DNA from: PALSA-894 sp963757565
GTDB taxonomy: Bacteria; Pseudomonadota; Alphaproteobacteria; Rhizobiales; Xanthobacteraceae
Direction: 5' to 3'
NCBI GenBank assembly: GCA_963757565.1
Contig: CAVWSB010000011.1
Coordinates: 1 to 64,000, forward strand
DNA: 64,000 nucleotides
Shown here: one piece after another, positions 41,232 through 50,983 of the stretch
Layout: each line of letters starts with the position of its first letter
Position numbering within the stretch: position 1 is the first letter of the stretch
Notes under the pieces: model-generated
Databases searched by the model: none
What the model was told of the DNA's origin: nothing
What the model saw: the letters and a program-made list of their open reading frames with translations, nothing else
Translations under genes and position numbers: made by a program

Positions 41232-42936
41232 CTAAGCTTCCGCCTCTTCCTTGATCAAATCCGCCATGCGCTCCGCCACCATGATGGTGGAAATATTGGT
41301 ATTGGCGCAGGGGATCGACGGCATCACCGAAGCATCGCAGATGCGCAGATTGTCCACGCCGCGCACACGCCCTGAGGGCGTCGTCACGGCGAGCGGATCG
41401 CCGTCGCGCCCCATGCGGCATGTGCCGACCGGATGCCACACGCCGGTCACGGCTGTCGCGAGATAGGCATCGAGCGTCGCGTCGTCTTTCATCACGTCGG
41501 CGAGTGTGATGCCACCCGTGACCATCGTATCGATCAGCCAGCCGCGCAGCGCCGGCGCCGCGTCGAGCAGCCCAGCGAACAGGCTCATCTGGATGGCGTT
41601 GCGCAGGCCCGGAACTCGAGACCCGCCGTACGCGGTCGGAATACTGCGTCGGGAAGATGTGCGAGCGAACGCCGTCAAGCTCCGGCGCGGTGGCGATCTG
41701 CGCCACGAAGCGGAACGCATTGCGCATCCTTTCGAGATCGCGCCGATCCGACAGCATGCGGAAGTCCACCAGCGGCTCGTCCGCGGGGTCGGCGGAGCGC
41801 AGCGTCACCACGCCCTGCGAGTAGGATTTGTTGACGAAGAAATAGAGCGAGCCGACACGCCGCCCCATCGCATGCCAACCCGAGCGCGCGAGCAGCGCGA
41901 TGCACATGTCGCCCGCGGGTATTCCCGCCATGCCGGAGGAGAAGCGCGCCTGCACCTGGGTGTGATGGCGCCCCTGGTCGGCGAGGCGGCCATGGCGCGC
42001 GAGGTAGCAGGAGATGCTGACGGAAGGATGTTCGAGCAGATTGCGCCCGACGCCGGGAAGCGCGGCGGTCACTGCGATTCCGTGTTGCGCGAGTTCGTCC
42101 GGCGCACCGACGCCGGAGCGCATCAGCACGGCGGGCGAATGGATGGTGCCACAGGTCAGGATGATCTCGTGGCCGCGCACCGTCTCGGTTTTGCCGTCCG
42201 CCGCGATTTCGGCGCCGGTCGCGCGCGTGCCGTCGAACAGGATGCGGCGCACGAAGGTCTCGGTGCGGATCGTCAGGTTCGGCCGCCGCCGCACCGCCGG
42301 CGTCAGGTACGCGTAGGCGCACGAGACGCGGCGATCGTTCTCGTCGATCGAGGTGGGCAGCGGCATCACGCCGTCCTGCCAGGCCCCGTTCTGGTCCGGC
42401 ACGGTCGGCAATCCGCGCTGGTTCAGCGCCTTCGCCACCGCGCCGACGAATCCGGTCCAGTCCTTGGCGGGATAGCGGCGGATGGTAATCGGTCCGTCTC
42501 GGCCGTGGTACTCATCGGCGAAATCCAGATCGCGTTCGAGCTTGCGGAAATAGGGAAGCACGGAGGCGAAATTCCACCCCGTTGCGCCCATGTCCTCCCA
42601 GCCGTCATAGTCGGTCGGCGCGCCGCGCACCGCGATCAGCCCGTTGATGCTCGATCCGCCACCGAGGATGCGCGCCTGCTCGTAGCGCGCGCGCTTGCGC
42701 TTGTCCGGATCGTTGGTTGCGGCGCCGCCGAGCATCACGTCGAGCCCGGGCCAGGTGAAGGCTGGATTGAAATAGGCGCGGCCCGGATAGCTCGCCAGCA
42801 CGTCCGCGGGTGCGGTCTCGGCGGTGATGTCCTTGCCGGCCTCGACCAGCAGCACGGTTTTCCTCGGGTCTTCTGACAGCCGCGCCGCGAGCGCGCAGCC
42901 CGACGATCCGCCGCCGAGGATCACGTAGTCATGCAT
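41232..42936 (-). CDS. GMC-family FAD oxidoreductase (choline dehydrogenase-like), one frameshift
   Basis: About 568 codons. DYVILGGGSSGCALAARLSE binds FAD; RILGGGSSINGLIAVRG and LTCGTIHSPAVLMRSGVG are GMC signatures 1 and 2. A single-base break near 41620 precedes the C-terminal substrate domain, which has WHPVGTCRMG with the catalytic His and CANTNISTIMVAERMADLI. It oxidises an alcohol group; the true substrate is unknown. Divergent from the enolase-superfamily gene. Confidence 0.93.
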
Positions 42937-43086
42937 GGGCGCTTCCCTTCTCCTTTACCGCAAGACTATTCGCATTGTGACGATATCGGCGAGGCGCAAT
43001 CCATGCTTCAATTCCGGTCGATCGGGTGAGCGCATGATTGAGCCAGGACCGTCAGTTCCTGGGGCGGGAATTGACCGAGAGGGTGG

Positions 43087-44193
43087 ATGAAAATTTCAGC
43101 GGCCGAGTCGATCCTGCTCACGGTCCCGTATGCCACGGCGGGCGGCGTGCAGGCGATCGCCGGGCGTCCTTCGTCGGGGTTGAATATTCTTTTGCTGCGG
43201 CTTGAGACGGATGAAGGCGTGGTCGGCTGGGGCGAGGCTTTCGGTCACGGCGTATCGCCGACGAGCAAGATCGCCTTCGACTCGCTGGTCGCCCCGATGC
43301 TGATTGGCCGCGATCCAGCGAAGATCGATGCGGTGATGGACGACCTGCAACGCACGCTGCACCTGTTCGGGCGCAGCGGGGCGGTGATGTATGCGCTGTC
43401 GGGTGTTGATATCGCGCTGTGGGATATCGCCGGCAAGATCAAGCGAACGCCGCTCTACCGAATGCTCGGCGGCGCGGATCGGGCGTTGCCCGCCTATGCG
43501 AGCCTGTTGCGTTGCTCCGGCCCCGACACCGTCGCGCAAAGCTGCCGCAAGGCGCTGGAGCAGGGCTATCGGCAGATCAAACTGCACGAGATCACGTTGC
43601 CCGCGGTGAAGGCCGCGCGCGATGCGGTTGGGGATGACGTGACGCTGATGCTCGATACCAATTGCCCCTGGAGCGTCGGCGAGGCGCTGAGCATGGTGCG
43701 GGCGCTGCAGTCCTACGATCTGCACTGGCTGGAAGAGCCGGTGTGGCCGCCGGAAGATCATGCGGGCCTCGCGAAGGTGCGCATTTCCGGCGCCGTGACC
43801 GCCGCCGGCGAGAATGCCGCGGGCCTTGCCGACTTCGCACACCTGTTCGAGCTGCGCGCGCTCGATGTGGCGCAGCCGAGCGTGACGAAAATCGGCGGTA
43901 TCAGCGAGATGCGCCGCATCGCGGCGCTGGCCAAGGAGTTCGGCGTGCGCGTCGTGCCGCACTGTCCGTATTTCGGACCCGGCTTCATCGCGAGCCTGCA
44001 CATCGCGGCTTCGCTGCGCGCCGATACACCGGTGGAACGGCTCGCCGTCGATCTTGAGGCAAGCCCGATGGGCGACTGGGTCGACGCAAAGGACGGGATG
44101 CTACGTGTGCCGCAGGGACCGGGGCTCGGCGTCGATCCCGATCCGGAGCTGATCGCGCGCTACCGCCGTCATCCGCCGACGATCATCAGGTAG
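43087..44193 (+). CDS. Mandelate racemase/muconate lactonizing family enzyme
   Basis: 368 residues. Metal ligands are visible in LMLDTNCPW (Asp), HWLEEPVWP (Glu) and AGENAAG (Glu), with KIGG and VVPHCPYFGPG further on. The base motif on the second barrel strand reads IKLHE, KxH rather than the common KxK. Likely reactions are dehydration or epimerisation of an acid sugar or cycloisomerisation. It is followed by an NTF2-like gene at nine bases, probably cotranscribed. Confidence 0.93.
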   Translation: MKISAAESILLTVPYATAGGVQAIAGRPSSGLNILLLRLETDEGVVGWGEAFGHGVSPTSKIAFDSLVAPMLIGRDPAKIDAVMDDLQRTLHLFGRSGAVMYALSGVDIALWDIAGKIKRTPLYRMLGGADRALPAYASLLRCSGPDTVAQSCRKALEQGYRQIKLHEITLPAVKAARDAVGDDVTLMLDTNCPWSVGEALSMVRALQSYDLHWLEEPVWPPEDHAGLAKVRISGAVTAAGENAAGLADFAHLFELRALDVAQPSVTKIGGISEMRRIAALAKEFGVRVVPHCPYFGPGFIASLHIAASLRADTPVERLAVDLEASPMGDWVDAKDGMLRVPQGPGLGVDPDPELIARYRRHPPTIIR

Positions 44194-44201
44194 GCCTTCG
44201 C

Positions 44202-44630
44202 ATGTCCGCTGTTCTCGAAGCGAAGGATGCAATCCGCGAGCTGATGGCGACTTACGCCATGGCGCTGGACGCCTGTCGCTTCGCGGATGTGGCGGCGTGC
44301 TTCGCCCCCGATGGCGAATGGACAACGGACTATGGTGCGGCGCGCGGCCCGGCCGAGATCGAAAAGTTCATCTCGGGCATCGTGCCGCTGAAGGGTGAGG
44401 GGCCGCAGCGCAAGCACTACATCACCAACATCATTGTCACGGTGGATGGGGACACCGCGAGCGCGGTGTCGGATTATCTCATCATCCGCGAGTCCGAGAT
44501 CGGCCTGATGCCGGTGATGGGCGGCACCTACAAGGATCAGTTCGTGAAGACGCCGGCGGGCTGGCGCTTTGCCCGCAAGGAGCTGGTGCACCACATCAAG
44601 GGTGACATGGCGCTCAAGAACGGGCGCTAA
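44202..44630 (+). CDS. SnoaL/NTF2-like protein
   Basis: 142 residues, cone-shaped NTF2 fold: AIRELMATYAMALDACRFADVAACFAPDGEW, GPAEIEKFI, RKHYITNIIVTVDGDTAS and KDQFVKTPAGWRFARKEL. These proteins act as small isomerases, dehydratases or ligand binders. Coupled to the enolase-superfamily enzyme, it may process its product. Confidence 0.88.
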   Translation: MSAVLEAKDAIRELMATYAMALDACRFADVAACFAPDGEWTTDYGAARGPAEIEKFISGIVPLKGEGPQRKHYITNIIVTVDGDTASAVSDYLIIRESEIGLMPVMGGTYKDQFVKTPAGWRFARKELVHHIKGDMALKNGR

Positions 44631-44648
44631 ACCGCGCGCAAGGAGAAA

Positions 44649-44688
44649 GAGCGCGCTTCACACCGGCTGGCTATGAAGCGCGCTCGTT
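44649..44688 (+). terminator. Hairpin terminator
   Basis: GAGCGCGCTTCA pairs with TGAAGCGCGCTC (12 pairs) around a 13-base loop, followed by GTTTC, just after the NTF2-like gene. The T run is short. Confidence 0.6.
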
Positions 44689-44702
44689 TCGGCAGCCCCT
44701 GC

Positions 44703-45425
44703 TCAGGCGGCTGCCGTTTTCTCGCTGCGCGATTCGATCACGGTGCCGGACATCGGCTCGATCCAGACCAGCCGGTCCTCGACCTTCTTCACGCCCGCGG
44801 TATTTTCGGCGGCGACACGCAAGGCCTCGCGCTGGCGATCGTCGAAGATCGCGCCCGACAGCCTGACCACGCCGTCCGCGACCGTAATATCGATAGCCAC
44901 GGTGGGTGCCCACGGCTTTCCCTTCAACTCCGTCAGCAGGCTTTCACGGATCGCGGCATCGTCGGTGGAAACCGGAACGGTTGCATGCGTTGCGCCAGCC
45001 AGCGCGCGCAACAGGTTCGTGCGCGTGACGATCCCGGCCAGCCTGCGGTCGCGCAGAACCGGCACACGCTTGATATGCCGTCGTTCCATGGTGTCGACGA
45101 CCTCGGAAAGCGGCGTGTTCTCATCGACCGCATAGACCTCGGCGGTCATCACATCGCGGACCTTGCGGCCGGTTGCGTGCACATAGTTCTGCGCAAGCTT
45201 GCCGGGCCCTGTGAAGAATTCCGCCCAGCGCGATGCGCGCTGTTCGGTCCCGAGCTCCGAGCGGCGCAGGAAATCCCCCTCGGTCACCATGCCGACGAGA
45301 GTACCGGCGGCGACAACCGGCAGGCCGCTGATCCGGTGCTGCAGCATCAGCCGGATCGCTTCCAGGACGGACGCGTCTTCCTCCACGGTGAGCATGTCGG
45401 ACGTCATGACGTCTTTTGCTTTCAT
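44703..45425 (-). CDS. CBS-pair and BON domain protein
   Basis: 240 residues. The first CBS motif is AKDVMTSDMLTVEEDASV with GLPVVAAGTLVGMVTEGDF; the second is VRDVMTAEVYAVDENTPLSE with RVPVLRDRRLAGIVTRTNLLRAL. A BON domain follows (APTVAIDITVADGVVRLSG to AAENTAGVKKVEDRL). CBS pairs sense adenine nucleotides; BON domains bind membranes or proteins. Proteins of this layout are common in rhizobia as stress-linked regulators. Target unknown. Confidence 0.92.
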   Translation of the reverse strand: MKAKDVMTSDMLTVEEDASVLEAIRLMLQHRISGLPVVAAGTLVGMVTEGDFLRRSELGTEQRASRWAEFFTGPGKLAQNYVHATGRKVRDVMTAEVYAVDENTPLSEVVDTMERRHIKRVPVLRDRRLAGIVTRTNLLRALAGATHATVPVSTDDAAIRESLLTELKGKPWAPTVAIDITVADGVVRLSGAIFDDRQREALRVAAENTAGVKKVEDRLVWIEPMSGTVIESRSEKTAAA

Positions 45426-45515
45426 GGCGGGCTCCTTTCAGGTTGCCCCGGAGCCTAGCGCCCTCCCGGAGCACCACCGTTGCGGCAGATCAAAATCGCG
45501 CTGGCCGGCGGACAC

Positions 45516-45545
45516 AAAAAAAGAGCCCCGGCGCGAAGCCGGGGC
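45516..45545 (-). terminator. Rho-independent terminator of hemP
   Basis: On the minus strand GCCCCGGC and GCCGGGGC form an eight-pair stem (45525-45545) followed by a run of seven T (45516-45522 as A on the plus strand). It lies downstream of hemP. Confidence 0.8.
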
Positions 45546-45673
45546 CAATTTCGCATTCCAGGCAGTGGGAGGAGTAACCGCCCGGACAGGTCAGCCGATT
45601 AGGCCGTGTGCCTGATTCGGAAAATCCGGTGGAGTGCGTACGCCGCATTTCAACCCATGGGTTGTCCTGCGGT

Positions 45674-45871
45674 TCATTTGGTCAGGAGGAGCTTGTTCTG
45701 CCCGGTGAGGCGCAATCGATAGGTCTCGCCGGCGTGCTGGATCAGGACTTCACGCGTGCCGGTGAACAGATCGCGGCTGTCGATCCTGTGGTCCGCGACC
45801 GGGATCGATCGCGATCCGTGGGGCGCCGGATCGCCCGATTTGCGATCTGGAGGGACGGAAAAATGACTCAC
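45674..45871 (-). CDS. Hemin uptake protein HemP
   Basis: 65 residues ending HRIDSRDLFTGTREVLIQHAGETYRLRLTGQNKLLLTK, a close fit to the HemP family (LF-G, evxIxHxGxxYxLRxTxxxKLxLTK). HemP is a small iron-responsive protein linked to haem uptake; in rhizobia its homologue HmuP activates haem receptor genes. It diverges from tonB across a 317-base control region and has its own terminator. Confidence 0.88.
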   Translation of the reverse strand: MSHFSVPPDRKSGDPAPHGSRSIPVADHRIDSRDLFTGTREVLIQHAGETYRLRLTGQNKLLLTK

Positions 45872-45942
45872 TTTGCAGCCGTTCTAATCTAGCGATAGGC
45901 CAGTCATCGTTGTCCGCAGATGCATTCTCAGTTTTTATTGAT

Positions 45943-45969
45943 TTTAAACTGCGAATACTTCAGTTTAGA
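45943..45969. promoter_or_regulatory. Inverted repeat in the hemP-tonB control region
   Basis: TTTAAACTG and CAGTTTAGA form an imperfect inverted repeat with a nine-base spacer in an AT-rich patch between divergent hemP and tonB. Rhizobial iron genes are governed by Irr, RirA or Fur-like repressors that bind AT-rich dyads, so this is a candidate operator. The regulator cannot be named from the sequence. Confidence 0.4.
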
Positions 45970-46188
45970 GCGATTTCAATCGGTATTTCTGCCATTCCGG
46001 AACCGTGAATACGTAGCATGCCCTCGGGAAAGACTTCAATTGGCGGTGCGCGGAGTCGCTTTCCACAGATCAGTCAGGCGGCTGCTCGACGCGCGGCCGA
46101 GCGGGACCACACGTGTCGCGTGGACGTGCGCTCGTCGGGTTGGCCTTGTGCATCCGCGCGGCGTATCGTGAGCGGCAAAGGTTGGCGC

Positions 46189-47250
46189 ATGAGTGTCAGG
46201 AAGTTGCAGGGAGGCGAGCTGATTGCTCTGCCGCGTTCCGGTGAGGTTCGCGCCGAACCTGCTGTCCCCGACCTCGCAAGCGCCGATCTCAGCAACGTCG
46301 TTCCGTTCGCGCGCCCGCACGCGCTGCGTTTCGCGCCTGACGTTCTTCCGCCGGTGGATGCAGCGCGCCCGGGACCAGGCGCCCTTACGCGCGAGCGTAT
46401 GCAACTCATCGCGTTCGCGGCGATATCGCTGGCGCTGCACGGTGGTCTCTTCGCGGCATTCTGGCGCGAGCCGGAGCCGCTCGCGAGCATTGGCGAGCAG
46501 GTGATCTCGATCGAGATCGTGGTCGGTGCGACCGCACCCGCGGGTGTCGCGCAAGCTCCCGGTCAGACCGAAACGCAGGCTGCGGCTCCGGATGAGCAGG
46601 CGGCAGACCAGCAGCAAGAGGTCGAGCAAAAGGCAACCGAACAGCCGCAGGACGTTCCGGTTGCGTCCGAGGAACGCGCGCCCGAGCAGACTGCGAAGGC
46701 GGATACGCCGGTCGATCCGAAGGCAAGCGAGGCTGCGAAACCCGACGAACAAAAGCCGCGCGAAGCGCAGCCCGACACCGAGGTTGCGCTTGTGCCGCCG
46801 CCGGAACAGAAGCTCGCCGAGCCGAAGGCCGCGCCGAAGCCTGTGCAGAACGCCGCCCCGGCGAAAGAGCCGCGCCGGATCGCCGCCCCGACCAACGAGC
46901 ATGCCCAGAAGCAGGCGAAGGCGCCGCCCGCGACTGCCCCGGCAAACAATGTCGGCGTCGGCCGCTCGGATAATGACAGCAACTATGCGGGCATCGTGTC
47001 GGCGCATCTGCGCCGCCATCAGCAATATCCCGCCGACGCGCGCAGCCGCGGCGAAACCGGCACCGCTACGGTGAGCTTCGGTCTCGACGGAGGCGGGCGC
47101 GTGACCTCCTCGCGTCTCGTGCGCGGCTCAGGCATCGCCAGCATCGACCAGGAAGTGCAGGCGATGGTGCGGCGTTCATCGCCGTTCCCGGCGCCGCCGT
47201 CCGGCCGGGGACAGAGCTTCACAGTGCCGGTCAGTTTTCGTCTGAATTGA
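46189..47250 (+). CDS. TonB energy transducer
   Basis: 353 residues. A cytoplasmic N-terminal part precedes a membrane anchor at about residues 66-86 (MQLIAFAAISLALHGGLFA). A long Pro/Glu/Lys/Gln-rich periplasmic spacer follows, with blocks of QPQDV, EAAKPDEQKPREAQ and KAAPKPVQ. The C-terminal TonB domain has YAGIVSAHLRRHQQYPADAR, GTATVSFGLDGGGRV and SFTVPVSFRLN. It transfers proton-motive energy to outer-membrane siderophore or haem receptors. Its end overlaps the next convergent gene by 20 bases. Confidence 0.92.
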   Translation: MSVRKLQGGELIALPRSGEVRAEPAVPDLASADLSNVVPFARPHALRFAPDVLPPVDAARPGPGALTRERMQLIAFAAISLALHGGLFAAFWREPEPLASIGEQVISIEIVVGATAPAGVAQAPGQTETQAAAPDEQAADQQQEVEQKATEQPQDVPVASEERAPEQTAKADTPVDPKASEAAKPDEQKPREAQPDTEVALVPPPEQKLAEPKAAPKPVQNAAPAKEPRRIAAPTNEHAQKQAKAPPATAPANNVGVGRSDNDSNYAGIVSAHLRRHQQYPADARSRGETGTATVSFGLDGGGRVTSSRLVRGSGIASIDQEVQAMVRRSSPFPAPPSGRGQSFTVPVSFRLN

Positions 47251-48118
47251 CGAGCTTTTCGTAGGCCGCATAGAGCCTCGTGAAATCCTCCGCGCCCATG
47301 CCGGCGTCCATCGCTTTCGCCAGAATGCTTGCAGTCAGGTGCGTGTAGGCGTTCGCTTCGCCGAATTCGTTCGCGAATGAATCCGCCATCGCGAGATCCT
47401 TCGCGAGATTCGACACGGTCGATCGGCCGTCGAATTTGCCCGACAGAATGTGGTTGGGAAACCGCTGCTCGCTGATGTAGCTGCGCGCATTGCCGGCGTT
47501 GAACACCTTGATGGCGGTTTCCAGCGGAATGCCGGCGTGCTCGGCAAGCTTTCCGGCCTCGGCGACGACCAGAAAATTGGTGTGGCACACCATGTTGTGC
47601 AGCAGCTTCACGGCGTGACCCGCACCGCTCGGACCCGCATGCGTCACGGTGCCGGCGATGGCGTCGAAGATCGGCTTGCAGGCCGCAACCGCTTCATCCG
47701 CGCCGCCGACCATCAGCGCCATCTTGCCGGAGTTGGCGCCCATCGCGCCACCCGACATGCCACAGTCGACATAGTCGCGGCCCGCGGCCCCTGCCTTTTC
47801 GGCAAGCGCCTTGGTCTTCGCCGGATGCGAGGTCGTCATGTCGATCAGGATCTGTCCGTCATGCGGCTTGCTCAGAAGTCCCTCCGTGCCGTCGAGGATC
47901 GTCTCGATCTGGGTCGGACCGGGGACGACGAACAAAATGAAATCCAGCCGCTGCCAGTTTCCCGGCGACCATAGTGTCACGGATGCGGATAGCCCGGCGT
48001 TCCGGCGTGCGTCTTCTGCAAGATCCCACGCGGCTGCGAGCCGCCCGGCACGGTCGAGATTGCGCGCAATCCCGCGCCCCATATTGCCGAGACCGATGAC
48101 GCCGGTATCGCGTGTCAT
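47231..48118 (-). CDS. NAD-dependent beta-hydroxyacid dehydrogenase (HIBADH family)
   Basis: 295 residues. GVIGLGNMGRGIARNLDRAG binds NAD; DCGMSGGAMGANSGKMALMVGG is the substrate loop; GHAVKLLHNMVCHTNFLVVAE carries the catalytic Lys with the usual N four residues on. It oxidises 3-hydroxyisobutyrate-like or tartronate-like acids. Its ATG overlaps the stop of dctM (ATGA), so it is coupled to the TRAP transporter and probably acts on the imported acid. Confidence 0.93.
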   Translation of the reverse strand: MTRDTGVIGLGNMGRGIARNLDRAGRLAAAWDLAEDARRNAGLSASVTLWSPGNWQRLDFILFVVPGPTQIETILDGTEGLLSKPHDGQILIDMTTSHPAKTKALAEKAGAAGRDYVDCGMSGGAMGANSGKMALMVGGADEAVAACKPIFDAIAGTVTHAGPSGAGHAVKLLHNMVCHTNFLVVAEAGKLAEHAGIPLETAIKVFNAGNARSYISEQRFPNHILSGKFDGRSTVSNLAKDLAMADSFANEFGEANAYTHLTASILAKAMDAGMGAEDFTRLYAAYEKLVNSDEN

Positions 48119-49420
48119 TTCGCGCTCATGTGCTGCGGCAGCCACAACGCCAGCTCCGGCCAGAAGATGACCATGGCGAGGACGCCGAACATGATGAGGT
48201 GGAACGGAATCGTCCCGTAGACGACCTCGGCGAGCTTGCCGTCCCAGATCGCACTGGATCACGAACAGGTTGATGCCGATCGGCGGCGAAATCTGTCCGA
48301 GTTCGACGAACAGCACCAGCACAACGCCGAACATGATCGGATCGATGCCGTAATTGTGCAGCACCGGAAAGATCAGCGGCACCGTGATGACGATCATGCC
48401 GAGGCTTTCGATCAGGCAGCCGAGCGCCGTGTAGAGAATGAACAGCGCGAGGAAGAATTCGATCCGGTTCAGCTTCATGCCGACAACGAACTCGGTCACC
48501 TTCTCGCCGATGCCGGCGAAGCTGATCGCGTAGGAGAAGATGTAGGCGGTAAGGATGATGAGCAGGATGTTGCCGGAGAACTTGATCGTGTTGTGCATCG
48601 CCTCGACGAACACGCGCGGCGTGAGGTTGCCGAACACCGCGCCGAGCACGATCGCCAGCAGGCAGCCGATCGTGGCGCCTTCGGTGGTGGTGACCAGTCC
48701 CGCATAGATGCCGCCGAGCGTGCCGGTGATCAGCACCGCGAACGGTAATACGTCGAACAGCGCGCGGAGGAGTTCCGCCAGCGATTGCGGGCCGCTCTCT
48801 TTCGGCGCGACATGCGGCCGCAGCAGCGCGTGGATGCCGATATAGAGCATGAACAGCACCGTCATGATCATGCCGGGCACGATGCCGGCCATGAACAGCT
48901 TCGGCACCGATGTTTCGGTGAAGCTGCCGTAGACGATCATGCCGAAGCTCGGCGGCAGCAGGATGCCCAGCGTGCCGCCGGCGGCGAGCGATCCCGCCGC
49001 CATGCGCCGGTCGTAGTTGCGGCTCACAAGTTGCGGCAGTGCGACGCCGCCGATCGAGGCTGCGGTCGCGATGCTCGATCCGCTGACCGAGGCGAAGATC
49101 GCGCAGCCAGCGATATTGGTTTGCAGCAGCCCGCCCGGCAGCGGCGCGACGAGCTTCGAGAGGCCGGTGTAGATGCGGCTCGATAGCCCGCTGATGCGCA
49201 GGATCTCGGCCATGAACATGAACAGCGGCACGCAGGTCAGCACGAACGAGTTCATGCTGCCCCAGCTCATCAAGCCGAGGCCGCCGAGCGCCGTGAAGCC
49301 ACCCTGCATCAGCAGATAGACGATCGCCGGCACCGCGATCGCGAAGGGCACCGCCATCCCGGCCGTCAGCAGGACGAGGAACAGCACCATCGCGACGATG
49401 AACTGGACCTCAACGCCCAT
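48115..49420 (-). CDS. TRAP transporter large permease (DctM), one frameshift
   Basis: About 435 codons, multi-span membrane protein: FIVAMVLFLVLLTAGMAVPF, GGLGLMSWGSMNSFVLTCVPLFMFMAEIL and GGTLGILLPPSFGMIVYGSFTETSVPKLFMAGIVPG, the DctM signature. ISPPIGINLFVIQ near the C-terminus is also typical. A single-base break near 48250 garbles the last 45 codons; the alternative frame ends HMSAK and stops at 48115-48117. It carries acids with sodium with DctP and DctQ. Confidence 0.93.
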
Positions 49421-49973
49421 GCGTGCGCTCGCTCGCCGGCGGCGCGCAGGCGCCGGATATGCAGCAGGATGGTGCGGCAGACCGCGAGGCACAGCGCCGC
49501 CGCCCCAATCGCCATCACCAGGCGCGGAAACCAGAGCGGCGTTTCCAGATGGTCGGCGCGCGCTCGCCGAAGCGCCACGAGGAGAATTCGAGCTTGATGT
49601 AGTGCCACACCAGCAGCGCGGCGAATGAGAGCGTCAGCACGTCGAACACCAGATTGCTGATCGCGCGCCCGCGTGGCGACAGCCGCGCCTGTATGAGCTC
49701 GACATGATGGAAGCTGTCATTGACCTGGCAGACCGACAGCGAGAGGAACGTGATCGCCGCCAGCATGTAGCCGCCGATCTCGTCGGAAATCTCGAACGAG
49801 AAATTGAGCAGCCAGCGCGTGAAGATGTCGGTGCCGATGACCACCAGCATGACGACCAGCGCCGCCTCGCAGGCCCATTTGCAGGCAGTCTCGACCGGTC
49901 CCTCCGGCACGATGCTCTTGTGCAGCGCCAGCGGTTGCCCGCTGGCGGCCAGTTCGTCGGCTTCGCTCGGCAT
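49366..49973 (-). CDS. TRAP transporter small permease (DctQ), one frameshift
   Basis: About 190 codons with four predicted helices. AALVVMLVVIGTDIFTRWLLNFSFEISDEIGGYMLAAITFL is the core with the E-E-x-x region usual for DctQ. A single-base break near 49550 leads to PLWFPRLVMAIGAAALCLAVC. The in-frame stop is at 49366, overlapping dctM; the true end may be nearer 49405. Confidence 0.85.
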
Positions 49974-49979
49974 CAGGCG

Positions 49980-50955
49980 TTACCGGTTGAGCGCGGCGCG
50001 CACCTTGCCAAGTGCTTCCACCACGACCGGACCGCGCGACTTCGCCCAATCGTCCCAGTAGGGCTTCATCGTGTCGGCGACCTTGGCGGCCTCCTCGGCC
50101 GTGCGGCGTCGTCATGGTGTAGCCGGCCTCGGTCAGCACCTTCACGGAGGCGGCTTCCTCGGTCTGCATCGTGTCCTGATTCCATTTGGCGGCATCCTGC
50201 GCGGCCTTGCGTAGCTTGGCTTGCAGGTCGGGCGAGAGCTTGTTGTACGCTTCGGCGTTGGCGAGGATGTAGGAGTTGTTCCAGTTCACCGGGATCAGGA
50301 AGCCGTACTTCAACAGGTCCTTCCACAGCACGGCGCCGACGCCGGCGGTGAAGATGCCATCGACCACGCCGCGATCGAGCGCGGAGGGGACTTCCGGAGC
50401 CGAAATCGTCACCGAGGTGCCGCCGAAGCGGCGCACCATCTCGCCCTGCTCGGGCTGCGCGACGCGCAGCTTCAGTGCCCTTGATGTCCTCGAGCGAGGT
50501 GAGCTTCTTGCGCCCCCAGATCACCTGCAGCGGATAGGTGTAGTCCGCAAGCATCACGATGCCCTTCTCGGCGAAGGCTTTTTCCAGATACGGCCGCAGC
50601 ACGTCGGCGCACTTGGCGAATTCCTCGTAGTTGCGCACGAGCCCGGGCAGGCGCGGGATGCCGGCGAGCGGAATGTTGCCGGAGTTGAACAGATCGTCGG
50701 CGATCTGCACGACGCCTTCGGCGACCGCGGGCGTGATGTTGTTCGGCGCGATCTGCAGCGTGCCCGAGAGATGCAGGCGCGCCTTGACCTCGCCGTTGGT
50801 CGATTTCTCGATCTCCTCGCTCAGCATCTTGGCGCCGCGCGAGGTGGCGAACAGCGGCGCCGACTGGTGATGATAGAAATTCCATTCGACCGCGAAGGCG
50901 GGCGTGGCGAACGCGAGCGAGCCAGCGCCGCCAAGGCGATCCTTGAACTGTTCAT
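49980..50955 (-). CDS. TRAP transporter substrate-binding protein (DctP), frameshifted
   Basis: About 325 codons. The signal peptide starts MNSSRIALAALA. A break near 50925 precedes MLSEEIEKSTNGEVKARLHLSGTL, then TYPLQVIWGRKKLTSLEDIKG, MVRRFGGTSVTISAPEVPSALDRGVVDG and LKYGFLIPVNWNNSYILANAE, the standard DctP features. Further breaks occur near 50480 and 50110. It delivers an organic acid, unknown which, to DctQM. Confidence 0.9.
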
Positions 50956-50983
50956 GATGTCCTCCCGAGCCTTTTCGTTCGTT

